A stretch of 64,000 nucleotides of DNA, from assembly GCA_037178975.1 (NCBI GenBank), contig JASJZH010000006.1, forward strand, positions 4,836,001-4,900,000. Direction: 5' to 3'. This DNA comes from Oscheius tipulae (taxonomy: Eukaryota; Nematoda; Chromadorea; Rhabditida; Rhabditidae). The notes beneath the pieces are model-generated. The model saw nothing but the letters and a program-made list of their open reading frames with translations, did not search any database and had not been told where the DNA came from. A program made the translations under genes and the position numbers. Shown piece by piece: positions 33,101-44,373 of this stretch. Within the stretch, counting starts at the first letter, position 1. The number at the start of each line of letters is the position of its first letter.

Positions 33101-36100
33101 ATTCAGCAGTCACGAAGCTGTCAAAGGCAGACAGCAAATGTGTCGCCACTCTCTACTTTTGATTCTGCTCCCACATGGCTCTTTTTTTGCCTATGCAGCA
33201 TCTTTTTGCGCAAAAATAATCATTACTCTCAGTGTGTGATCAAAAGTGTGCAACAGAGATAATCACAATCTGGCTTCTAATCCCTTGGCCGCAAATCCTC
33301 TTCCACTCCATTTTGGTAAAATTTTGTTATCAGGCTGTTTGCAAGTACTTCCCAACATTATGGAGTCAACCCATTCCCATGGTTTCGCACTCATAGGCAG
33401 AATCACGCCCCACTTGGGTTAAATTATTAAATGATCCATTTGCCACGTTAGACGGGTATGAATCTTCGTTCAAGCTTCTGTTTAGGGGACTTACAGCTCC
33501 GTGCTAATTTCGGTGTGCCTAGGCTTATCACGTCATTGAATGGGATGATCCGCAATAATGGAAACATTTCTGAAAAGATTAAACTTTTTCAATAATAATT
33601 GCAGTCTTAGTCCAATAATATTCAGCAGATTTTTATGCAAAAAACTATACTTCGGATCAAAAATTTGAAAAGTTAAACTGTTTTCTATGTTATCCTGAGC
33701 ACTTGTAGACGTCGAGGATCACAAACTTTCGATAAATCTTCGAGAGCTTAATGACTGAGCAGAGCTGAGTCCCGGAAATTAGGTCAGAAACTACAAAATT
33801 GGCTTGACAACACCTATTGATCCAGGTGGAGTGACTGGAGATACGGCTTCAGGATTTCCCACAATCTGTTGATACGCTCACACGTGTGTGTTGACACCTT
33901 TTACTCTCTTCCGACTATAACTTGACAACCGTTTTCAGTTTTAGGAATGTTGGAAAACTGATCAGCGTTCCGCGATGCAACTGATGCTATGCCTGCAACG
34001 CTCCGTCAGAGGGACAGCCTAAGAACAACCCATCGCCACTCACGGCAAGGTTAGTCTCTTTGATTCCGTTTAATGTTCCGAACAAGTATACAAAAGCCAA
34101 ATGAAGGTATATCAATCCGGAATCGCCTTTGTAGACCTCGCGTCTTCATCTCATGAATTATTCGCCACCCCTGCGAATCCATGTAGTTGTCCGCCTTTGG
34201 TAATTTACATAGATAACCCTAAACCTGGCATTATTAGTTGTAAACGCGAGGTTGATCTCAACCATTTCGTTGCCATTTTCTTGTACACTGACGGTCCACT
34301 TTTTCTGCTTGAGTCCCACGGGAACACGTATCCGGCTGCGAATGTCACAAAATCAGGAGGATATTTGATAAAGGAGTAGCGGAACTATGTTCTCGCCTTG
34401 TATAACTTTGTATTAGAATACACCTTCATCGATAAAATTAAAATGTGTAGTTTTAGAAGAGAACAGCAAAAGTTCATTGAGCCTCAAAGAAAGATTTACT
34501 AATTGATCGTTCCGCGTTATCCCTCGTTTCCGTATCTTCCTTATATTTGGCGCGTTGCTCTTCCGGTGCGCATCACCTTCTCTCCCCCTACTCTGTCGTA
34601 CTTTCTTGGCCTCTCAGCTACAAAATTCTTTTCTTCAGCGGTAATGACCGAAGAAGTCGCATCCAAGACCTAAAGGGATGCCAATGAATGGCACCCGATA
34701 AGCGAAGTAAGTTGGAATGGTCGAACAGAAAGAAGCAGCAAGTTTGCACCTAGCTGGGGTCCTTAATTTGATGCAAATGTGGCCATCAATGGTCCGGGTG
34801 CCTTCTCTCATTTCGCTGCCGCTCTCTGTGCTTCAAATTGTTTCCAATTCATTTACCCGAAAAGTTTCATTGTCGAAAGAAGTCCCGCGCTTTGGATCCC
34901 AGGGTCATTAATGTACTACCTCTCAGTTAACTGAGGTTGTTTGTTGCCAATACTGCCCCGTCTACCTGTCATCTTCTGTGTGCACTTCTGTCTGCTAGCT
35001 CCAAGTATTTCATTATCCATCATATGTCTTTGATTTTAAAAATTTTTGAATTCCAGAAGATCGAGGAAAACTTCTGTTTGGCAGTTTTTATCGCGCAACT
35101 CTTTTATTTTACTGTTCGACCAGGAATTTTCAGATCCAAGTGACAATAACTAGACCAACATGGAGCTGACGTTAGGCTTGAGAGAAAACTGTGTGTGGGC
35201 TAGTTTGAAGGTATCCAGGTGGCGTGAGATCTCATTAGGAGACATTTGACAGCCAGTTGCTATGAGGATTTCTCGGCGTCGGGCTCCTAATCGACACCAC
35301 CGCCCTGATACTTTTTACTTTATTTGAAGCCCGCATGTAGTACGCAATTACGCTGATTATCAATGACCAACGGCACATCAGTCTTCATTCTTTATTCATC
35401 GGAGTCACCCGTCGCGCACTTTATTCTAATGACCATCAAGAGACGCCTCACGTTTGTCTGGCTCCTATTTTTTGCGCTAACCTTTTCCTTGTCCTAAAAC
35501 AGATAAGTGACGTCATTTGACGCGTTCCTTTGTAATTTTGAGTTTCACCTTTAGTTTTCGTTAAAAGTTCGATTTTCGTCAGAGGATGCTCATATTTATT
35601 TTGAATCTACTGTCTAGACCCTTCACTTTCCCTTGATTGTTTAACCTTTTGGGAACTGTTTTCGAGTACATCCTCATGATTTTTTCACATCGTAAATTGG
35701 TAGAATTGACTTGAGGTCGAGCATATGGTTCATTGCGTGCGTATGATGTCCGCATTTTGTTCTACCTGGCTGAACTGCGGCTGCCATCAAACTTAACCGA
35801 GGCATCCTCCCCGTGTTGCTATGGCTTCTGATATCGGGGGAACAATATACAGCGCCTTCATTTTCTGCTCTGCGGACATCTGGATACAACTTTTTTGTTG
35901 GCCCGCATGTCAAATGAGGCTCTCGCTTACAAACTTGTCTTCCAACAGCAGTCTGCTTTCCGAGAACTAATCCTATACAAAGACTGTTTGATACAAACAA
36001 ACTATTTTTGCTGCTTCGTTGAACAGTTGTTTCGCCAAGTCCGACCTAGAACTTGTCAAAGCACTATTTCATTAGTCGGTTTGATCGCGTTGTACTATTG

Positions 36101-36677
36101 TGGATACGTTTGCAATGTTTCATTGGTAATCTTCAGGCAGTTCAACTCCAAATTGCTCAAATAAATGTTTCAAAACGCGGACAGCCGGCAATTAGTCGCC
36201 TCTCCGGCAGTGCAATTTTGTGTCACCGTTGGAACCCTTCCGCTATTGTTCTCAAACAAAATAGCGTCAAGCTTACAACTTTTGAAGTCCAATTTTTTGT
36301 TCCTTTGTGTCTTGCAAGTGCTCTTTGGGAATTCGATAATCCAGTTCCTATTTCCTGTTGTAGTACAATCACAATCAAAAAACCATTTTCACGCTCTCTA
36401 TATCACAACAAACTTCTACCAAAACATTCCATTTTCGGTAGATAGCGTTTGCAAAAGACGGCGAGTTTTCCGCTAGAACGGATGACCGGATGACCGCGAC
36501 ATGCAGTCTCGGTCTGCCTCCTACTACAGAAAACGACGAGATTCCGCATTTCCGAGTGAGTGGGACAGACAGAAAGTTTATTATAGGAAAGAGAAGATTG
36601 TCAACAGAACCATAATTTTAGGGCACGGTCGAGACTCTTCGTCTATCCACCACGCGGCCGTCGTTGAAGTTGGAGCC
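30108..36677. other. gene-poor region of about 6.5 kb
   Basis: I find no gene I can support. The longest frames, 34101-34379 (+, MKVYQSGIAFVDLASSS) and 35674-36000 (-), have no splice partners, signal peptide or family match. I saw no transposase, reverse transcriptase or tandem array. The first few hundred bases probably hold the MFS promoter and the last the innexin promoter. Confidence 0.4.
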
Positions 36678-38712
36678 ATGGTGCTCCAAAATATGTTTAG
36701 GTACTTGTATCTGAAAGCTTTTGTATGGAAACTTTCAGTGCGCTCTCGTTTCTCCACTATAGAAAAGATGACGATTTTGTGGATCGTCTCTCCTATTTTT
36801 ACACTTCATCATTCCTAATTATGATGGCCGTTTTAGTCAGTTTTAAACAGGTATGTACATATTTTACTTCTTGAGAGCTTAGTATTCAGTTTGGGGGTAG
36901 ACCCTTAGAATGCTGGGTTCCTGCTCAATTCACTGCCAGTTGGGAAGCCTATACGGAGATGTATTGCTGGGCTCAAAACACTTATTGGGTGCCAATTGAA
37001 CAGGTGAGCGGTTCAAGGAATTCCCTCGAGAGAATTCACTAATTGATAGGACATTCCTGTTGACATCTCGGAGCGTGAATATCGACAAATAAGTTATTAT
37101 CAATGGGTGCCATTTTTCCTTTTGATACAAGCCTTTCTCTACTACATTCCATGTCTAATGTGGAGATTAATGAGCGACAAGTCGGGTAAGCGACATATTC
37201 TCCCTCTTTTTATCTGAAAATGTTCAGGTATTCGCTTGAATGATATAGTACAAATGGCAACCGAAAAAGAAAATATTGAACCAGATTATCGAATACGGAC
37301 CATTGAAAGTCTTTCTCGGCACATTGAATCAGCTCTCAGGTAGAAAAGATGTCATCATGATGGCCCAAAGATTGTTCAGATATCAGCATACTGCTACTTC
37401 GAGGACAGAGTACACATTGCATAGAGTTTTCAAGTGTTTTAATATGCGATACTACGAGAGCTACGTGACAGGGATGTATCTTGTGAGTTGGCTAGTTTTT
37501 CATCCAACATCATCTTCATTCAGGCGACCAAGTTGATGTACGTGGGCAACATTATAACTAATCTTATTCTCGTCAACAAATTTCTCGAGACAGACGAGTA
37601 CAGCGTCTATGGTTTAGGAGTTCTTCGTGATCTTCTTTTTGGAAGGACGTGGATGGAGAGCGGTAATTTTCCTCGAGTCACCCTGGTTTGCACTTTAGTC
37701 GGGCGTCGATCATAAGATGTATTTCAGTGCGACTTCGAAGTTCGAGTCCTGGGCAATAATCAAAGACACAGTGTCCAATGTGTCCTAGTTATCAATATCT
37801 TCAATGAGAAGATCTTCATACTCATCTGGTTGTGGTTTTCGCTTCTTTTCGTAGCTTCCGTGTTAGACATGATGTATTGGATTAGTATATCTTTGCACAA
37901 GTGAGTTTTTTTTCTCTACTTTCATTAATCAGTCTATTCCAGGGATCGCCTGCGATTTGTCTTGCGGCACTTGGAGCTAACCACTGACCCGGACAAACCA
38001 GAGCTCTTCAGAAAGGACAAAAGAAAACAAGTGGAGCACTTTCTAAGAACCTACCTGAAGGTGAAATATTGTCCATACTGTTCGAAATCAATTTTCAGGT
38101 TGATGGAGTCTTGGTTCTTCGGATGATTGCCATGCATGCTGGAGTTATGTTCTGTACGGAGATTACTGATGCACTTTGGAAGCGATATCTCTCACAGCAT
38201 CCCGAAAATCTTATCGACGAGGACTCTTCACTCATAACCTTTGCAAGGTCAGTCTGAAGGAGCACTAATGAGACCAAACATACAGGGCACAGTCTATACG
38301 ACGGAAACGCAATGAAAGTGGTGACGGAGCAAACCATCAACGTCTGGGAAGAATCCTTTCACATAGGTAACTACAATCCCTATTTTTACATATGAGACAG
38401 CTCAAGAAGTACGGGTGGTAGTTTTCGTCTAAACCGACAACAGTCGACAAACCGGTCACTAAACGCCGCCGACAAGACTGCTGCTCCAGCAAGCACCACT
38501 ACGCCCACAGCCACCATTTCCAGGTCACCAAAACTAAACCTCATCACCAAGCTGATGCTTTCAGGTTCGGCGGAAAAATGAGGGGAGGTGTGATGCCGCC
38601 GACGAAAGTTGTCATAAATAGTCCCTCGAGTGAATCCTCGGAACCAACGAATAACGGAGAAGCAGATGCAGCTAAGCGAGAACGTGATCGAGACATTCCC
38701 TTAGCTGTATGA
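36678..38712 (+). CDS. innexin (gap-junction protein)
   Basis: Forms intercellular channels in invertebrates. Start MVLQNMF joins through a 38-nt intron (36701-36738) to [18 protein letters not shown], the family N-terminus and first helix. The first extracellular loop holds [11 protein letters not shown] and [11 protein letters not shown] with its two Cys. The hallmark [19 protein letters not shown] is present. A cytoplasmic loop follows, then the second extracellular loop ([32 protein letters not shown]) and the fourth helix ([18 protein letters not shown]). Exons include 36678-36700, 36739-36850, 36890-37002, 37050-37185, and from 37228 onward to 38712. The C-tail is Ser/Thr/Arg rich ([15 protein letters not shown]) and ends [10 protein letters not shown] polyadenylation signal (aataaataaa) lies near 38925. 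Confidence 0.93.
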
Positions 38713-39634
38713 TATTCCAACCTTGTTCTCTATTTCAAGGGAATTTCGGTTACTATGCGTTGTCTTATCGCTGTGATACGGGTACCATGCTTTCTCAATT
38801 GTGCAGCCATTACTGATTTTGCCTCTATTATTATAGGTTTAGGTATTCGATTACTCTACGAGTGCTAAACTGTTGTGACTGCCTTCCTTAGGCCCGTCTT
38901 TGTTTTATTGTCTTTGCTCAAAAAAATAAATAAACAACGCTTCTTAGACATGTTGAGTTCACCCCGATTTTTGATCTCTCTTGTGGGAAATCAAGTGGTC
39001 CGCTTGTTTGCCTTTTATGGAGCAACACACTAGTAGCCAAAACTGTTTCTAATGCTACGTGAGCTAGTTTTAGATAATTATTAGTGCTCTCAGGCTAACG
39101 GATTTCATGTTTCAAGTGCAAACATTAATATACCCAAGCACGTGTTATATGCGAGCTATAGTGTTCCTACTATCTGTTACTCTAAACGATTCTAATATAC
39201 AATGTCATCGAGCAACTATTTCAGAACTTTCCGATGGTTTTGTGCTCTTTGAAACCTGTAGACCATGCACTGTTTGAGCTGAACCGGAGATTTCAAGAGC
39301 CCCTAGAGTTGAACACATCTTCTGGACTTTGGAACATAACCGGCTTTTTAGAAATGCGGACCTTTTAAATGGCAAGATTCCTTTTAGCGTTCACTTACAA
39401 AAAAAAGTATCGAGCAAATACCATAACCGGTCAGTGTAATGTCTGATCTCGGAACCACGCTGCCGTCCGCGGGGAAGAATGTCAAACAATGACCACAAGT
39501 GCAAAGATTGAAGAATTTATTAGGGTGAAAGACTTGAGCATTCTCGACAAAAAGATATATTATTGAGCCAACTTATTTAAGTACAGAGATGAGATCTGCA
39601 AAATTAATATAACAATCCTATGATGATATGAAGC
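38713..39634. other. intergenic between innexin and WAP genes
   Basis: Holds the innexin 3' end (AATAAATAAA near 38925) and no other recognisable gene. Confidence 0.5.
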
Positions 39635-40613
39635 CTAAGCAATCTGCCAGATTCCGTTGTATCTCACGACGCATGTATTATAGCCGCAGATCGTTGTGCA
39701 GCATCTGAATGTAACTATTTTTAAAGATACAATACGCTTGTCTTACTTTCTAGGATGCAGACTGTTCTGAGGACACTCGTCATCCGTGAGGCACCATGAA
39801 GTCGGCTAAAATGCAAATACTAGGTGATCAAACTAAGAACAAACTCTTTGAGCAACACATTTAACATTGAGAATGTAAGGATCAGGGCATGTTAGTGCAG
39901 AAGCTCCGGAAGTTCCCAAAGAGGAAAAAACTGAATGAATTGTATCAGGCTCTTTGTTGAAGAACTGACCAAGATTTCTGGAAAAAAGACTCATAGCCGG
40001 TTGTTCGAAGCCAACGTGGACACACATATTGTAATTGCAGCCTGTAGGACAGCACATCGAGGCCATAGTTGACTTTCCACGACATTCGAAATCACTGTTG
40101 CACCTACAGCTCAGTAATGAGGATTACTTAGAGTAACACTACCAGTTGACACCACGTGCTTTCCTACAGTTGATGTTCAGAGCAGAGGCAGAGGGGCATC
40201 TAGGTTGATTGTAAACTCAGTTTAGAAAAAGAAAACCTTGCTCGTCCTGGATCAGTACAGCAAGAACCGGGTCCGATCCCATTGGAGCAAATAGTGCCAG
40301 ATTCACAAATTGTGGAAGACATACAAGAATGAAAGTAGTTGCGGCAGAGGGGTGTTCCGAACTCTAAACGCGGCAGAAGTTAGCAATAAAACTTTAGCAA
40401 AATGGTTTTACGTTGTAGGGCATCGTTCTTGGGCGCAAAGAAGTCATTCATAACTGGGGTCTGTCTGACTTGAGCGCATTCCGGTTTGAAAACTCCTGAA
40501 CGGATCACTTTGAACGGCCAGAAAAGGAAGTTACCAATTTTTTCGTAGTACTCGCAAAGCGTGAAAGCGTTAGCTGTGGTAAAAACGCCAAGAAACAGAA
40601 AAAGTAGTAGCAT
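39635..40613 (-). CDS. secreted WAP-type (four-disulfide core) cysteine-rich protein
   Basis: The signal peptide MLLLFLFLGVFTTANA is followed by an N-terminal unit FTLCEYYEKIGNFLFW and SGVFKPEC. A Cys-rich middle follows: LCRNYFHSCMSSTICE, GPGSCCTDPG, then CNSDFECRG with MCCPTGCNYNMC. The last exons form a good WAP domain: CPDPYILNVKCPTSW, CLTDDECPQN, KCCTTICGYNTC. About six exons join in phase, e.g. the intron before PTSWC and the short one inside PRK/CC. WAP proteins are usually protease inhibitors or antimicrobial/immunomodulatory proteins; the role here is inferred only. The tail is VVRYNGIWQIA. I chose the Met directly before the hydrophobic core. Confidence 0.78.
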
Positions 40614-42419
40614 CTGAAGTGGATACACAATGTGGGCTAGATGCCGGAAATTTACAAGAAAAAGCGAACGGGAAAGAATTCAGACGGTGGAGCGACCGGG
40701 TGTCAATGGCCGGCCAATTGACACTGGAAGGAGGAAAAGCCCGTCTTGATTTGATTCAGGCTTAGCAAACAGGGACAGTCGACTGAAGGTCAGTCCGGAA
40801 AAACAGGAAGGACTTTCACTAAACCGTTTTATCATTAAGCCGACCTCCTCGGAGGTTTCTTGAGGCAAAAGTTTTAAAAAATTTTATTGTACAAAATGAG
40901 AAATCAAAAAGAAAACGATTTGTTGTTTTCCGATTATAAAGGAAACAATAGACGAGCTGTTGCTGAATGTTCGAGGTTTCTTTGGAAGAAAATGTTTCAG
41001 AAAGAAAGCTGTTGAAGTAAGTGCAATAACCTGTAATAGGAAAACTTGTAAAGGATGAACACCGAAACTCGTGGATCTCGAGGAGACGGAAACACGGAAT
41101 GCCACTAATGCCAGCGGTAGCGGTGCTTTTGTACGCGGCGGACCGGAAGGTGTGAATAAGAGTGGCTGTTTGTGTGGCGACAACACGCGGTCAACAAGAC
41201 GAGCACTCGTGCTCATGCTCCAGAGCCAAGGAGTCTTGGTCAAAGTGTTCGTTTCAAGAAGCCACTTGTAATCTAGCCATATTTGGAGCGGGAACAAAAA
41301 CGTGTGGCTCTCGTTTTCGCATTTATACAAGCAGAGGGAAGTTTGGTACACAAGGAGCTTGTAATAACAAGCAGACACAAAGAACTTGGATCACAATGGG
41401 TATATCGTTTGTTGGGTCTGCTATGATTGCATAAGGTCAACAATCGCAGTCTGGTCCCCATTGACACAATAATTTCATTGAGGCTTCCTTCTTTTCTGGA
41501 CACCTTCATTTAGTACTGACAGTACTACTTTAGTGGTACAGACAATATTTGCTGGTTCTATCTCAATGGAACTACACTGCATTACTTCAGTAATGGTATG
41601 GAAGCATAGTTACTGTTTCTAGTCTGTCATTCCTCAAGTGCTATAGAACGTGTTCAGCTACAAAAAGCACAAGTGGATATCCTGAAGATCTGTTTGTCAC
41701 GTTGGCTCCAAGAGCCGTTCGCTCGGATTCGACAACTGGAAAAACGGTCCTGCGAACAATGGTCAGCCTGCACTTGCGTGTTTCCGGTTGCCAAACGTCT
41801 CGACCAACAGCTGCTTGAGTGTTTGCAGTAGTTTCTGTGTTTCAAAGAAGAAGTCTTCCCTGTGTTTTGATTAGCTGAAAACTTTCTCATACATACGCCG
41901 ATGGGCACAATAATTAACAACAGGTTACATACAACGGATTCTTTGTATATAGGTACACAGAACACAACAGTAAGTTTACATTCTAGTGCTTTCCTATTAA
42001 ACTTGAAATTCATAGTTGAGAGAAGTATTTTTGAGTAGGATGAAAAACGACCATTTTTCCAAGTGCAATCCCGAATGTCATTACAAAATCCTGCCTTCGC
42101 TTTTTCTTTGGTTTGAATGACTTTCGAATAACGTTAAATGTGAATATGAGTTCCTTCTGATGTTTGCCGTGGACGGCTAATGACCGGCTGCCTCAATCGC
42201 AGACCGGTTGCCAAACAACAAAAAATACAGTAAAGAAGCTTTGAAATTTGACACTAATTTTCAATTGTCTTGCCGCTGAGCTTCTTCAAAAAGAGCCATA
42301 CGCACAATTTCTTCTCTGGCGTCCACTGCGTAAACAAAAAAGCTTGATTTCGGCACATTTTTTCAAGATGGCAACGTTTTCTTTATGTACAGACAAAACA
42401 ACCAGTAACAATTTCAAGA
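40614..42419 (+). other. gap with possible thrombospondin-type-1-like fragments
   Basis: On the plus strand, 41162-41434 is open and reads SCSCSRAKESWSKCSFQEAT and GAGTKTCGSRF, reminiscent of a TSP1 repeat (WS.CS..TC...GT.TC). A second open stretch, 41640-41830, has RSCEQWSACTCVFPVAKRL. Neither has an ATG, a signal peptide or a clear splice partner, so they may be decayed exons. The opposite strand of the first stretch is also open for 164 codons (41378-40884) but shows no motif. Confidence 0.25.
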
Positions 42420-42981
42420 TCACCCGAAGATAGACGCAGCTTGGTTTAAGAGCGGAAGCTGATAGTTGGCCGGCTGTTGAACACCGAACGCTTGGCCCAC
42501 CGATGCAGCACCTCTGAAAACTTGATTAGACTGGACGTTTTCGTGTGCCCAACCTGTAGAAAGCGTTTGCACCTGTAGCGAAAACATTGGCACCCGTATC
42601 GACAAGTTGAGTTAGACCTGCATTAGATTGTGGTGGAGCAGGCATGGGACCGAGAGGCTCAGGATGTGATATTGGCACTTCTCCTGGAACAACAAATTGC
42701 CTAAGAATATCACTGTTATTACCTCCACTATAATAGTTGCCCCTTGGTGGCTGGTACGGTTGTCGCTCCAGCTGTTGAGGCGGTGGTTCTTCTGTTCCGG
42801 AAGTAGTCTTACTTTTTGAAGAAGCAAAGACTTCTCGCAGCACAGGGTCGTCGATCTTGGAGATTTCATTCAAGGATGGTACTCGTTGTTGCTCAGCGAC
42901 CTATCCAAAAACTTATACAGGGGTTCAAATCAAGCTTACTGCAATTGAAACGAGGAAAAGTGATAGCAGACGTCGCATCAT
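42420..42981 (-). CDS. secreted Pro/Gln/Asn-rich protein, unknown
   Basis: Signal peptide MMRRLLSLFLVSIA is interrupted by an intron (gtaagc...ttggatag), then VAEQQRVPSLNEISKI. The body is low in Cys and rich in Pro, Gln, Asn and Gly (EEPPPQQLERQPYQPPRGN, HPEPLGPMPAPPQS). It ends after a second 37-40 nt intron with QQPANYQLPLLNQAASIFG. Three exons give about 160 residues. No family is recognised; composition suggests a cuticle, matrix or disordered secreted protein. Confidence 0.65.
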
Positions 42982-43203
42982 TATTTGAAGGAAAGGCATA
43001 CATCGCGTAAACTGGAAGTGAGACAAGAGAACCAGCCGTAGAAGGTTCAGCTAGCCGCTCAATCGATAAAAGACTGACGTGATCCAGTGATCAGGAACGT
43101 ATTAGAAAGCGCTTGAGTAATAAGATGTTTAGATTTTCAAACAAAAAAAATAATTTCTTCCAAGCCCGTGACAACATTGTTTATTTCCACTAAAACAATA
43201 CGA

Positions 43204-43505
43204 TCACTGGCGGTAGCCATATGCAGGATAATATCCGTAACCTGTAAACATTTAAGTTTTATTCACGCATAACCTACTGTATGTTGGGTAGTAATATGCC
43301 GGATAGCTTGTGTAAGCAGGATCGTATCCACTGAAGGTCCCATATCCTCCGTATCCTCCTCCCCAGTATCCGAAATCCTCATCGCTACGCTTCCATCGCT
43401 GTTTTTCGGCGACGACTACAAGCTGTGTCAGTAAACTCACAGGTAAGGCTTACTCAGACTGGCGCAGAGGAAAACAATGAGAAGAAGCTCCTTTGAGAAA
43501 AACAT
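43204..43505 (-). CDS. short secreted Gly/Tyr-rich peptide precursor (antimicrobial/neuropeptide-like)
   Basis: MFFSKELLLIVFLCAS is a signal peptide. After a 42-nt intron comes EKQRWKRSDEDFG with a dibasic KR site, then YWGGGYGGYGTFSGYD and PAYYYPTY. A last intron leads to SYGYYPAYGYRQ. Three small exons give about 66 residues. The composition resembles the YGGY/GYG-rich NLP and caenacin antimicrobial peptides of Caenorhabditis, but that likeness is compositional only. Confidence 0.65.
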
Positions 43506-44087
43506 CACTGACTGCCCACTTTTCTTTCTCCAAAATGCTTTTATGTAGTGAGTGCAACCCTTTTTGGAACTGACCAAATGTTCAAGGAAACGCTAAGCAC
43601 CGTGTACCCGTAAACAGAACCATTAAAAAGGTCGAAAACGAAGGTAATCGGCATATAGAAAGAAGAGGAACAACTTTCATATATAAAAGCAATTTGTATG
43701 TTCAAGAACATACTATACATTTTGTTTCATTTCTCCGTTACGCCTAGTTTTATGAAGTACTTTTTCATTAAGCTTTCGTACAAGCGTATCTTTTAAAGTA
43801 AAGTATCATGCTCTGTTATACTCCGTTTGAAACGTTCGCTTTCTAGCGTAAAAGTATGGCTGAACAGCATTCGAATTAGAATGTTTCCATTTGTTGTAAA
43901 TTCGATCAAAGGAGTCGGAACTGTCGTTTTCAGGCGAAAACACTTAAATACAAACGCCGGCAATAAGTGCTTTCAGACGACCAAAGATTGTGTAGCTTGG
44001 AAAATATGATGAGCTTGGCAATCTTATAGTACTAGAAAGAGGATCGAAAATGTTTAAATTTATACATGCGCAAACTGAAATGGGCAT
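43506..44087. other. intergenic
   Basis: No gene seen; presumed 5' region of the Gly/Tyr-rich gene at 43204 and 3' region of the next one. Confidence 0.4.
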
Positions 44088-44366
44088 TTACTTTTTGTAA
44101 TACGGATAGTTGTAATTGTATCCGGTGTTGTATGGATAGTAGCCATAGTTGTTGTATCCGCCCCAGCCTTCACGATCCCAGCCTCCTCCCCAACGATTTC
44201 TGAAAACAAGGTTGGTTATGATTAAGAGTGAACCTAACCTCCATCCGCCTCTACTGTTATCGTGACTGTGATGCCAGTGACTGTGACTATGACTTCTCTT
44301 CGCTCTAGTGACGGATCGAGTTTCTGTGAACAAACCAACGAGACCAAAGAGTGTAAGACGGTTCAT
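44088..44366 (-). CDS. second short Gly/Tyr-rich (His-rich) secreted peptide precursor
   Basis: Starts MNRLTLFGLVGLF (short hydrophobic leader), then RAKRSHSHSHWHHSHDNSRG with dibasic KR and a His-rich segment. It ends RWGGGWDREGWGGYNNYGYY, NTGYNYNYPYYKK. A 40-nt intron (gttagg...tttcag) separates GGWR and NRWGG; left in, the frame stays open. The start codon lies 7 nt after the stop of the chemoreceptor on the same strand, so they could share a transcript. Alternatively the true first exon is elsewhere: the bases before ETRSV end in tttgttcacag, a possible acceptor. Related in style to the 43204 gene. Confidence 0.55.
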   Translation of the reverse strand: MNRLTLFGLVGLFTETRSVTRAKRSHSHSHWHHSHDNSRGGWRLGSLLIITNLVFRNRWGGGWDREGWGGYNNYGYYPYNTGYNYNYPYYKK

Positions 44367-44373
44367 AGAACGC

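Noticed and set aside
40884-41378. 164-codon minus-strand frame
   Set aside because: No motif, leader or splice partner, and atypical composition. The opposite strand has the more protein-like TSP1-like reading, itself weak.
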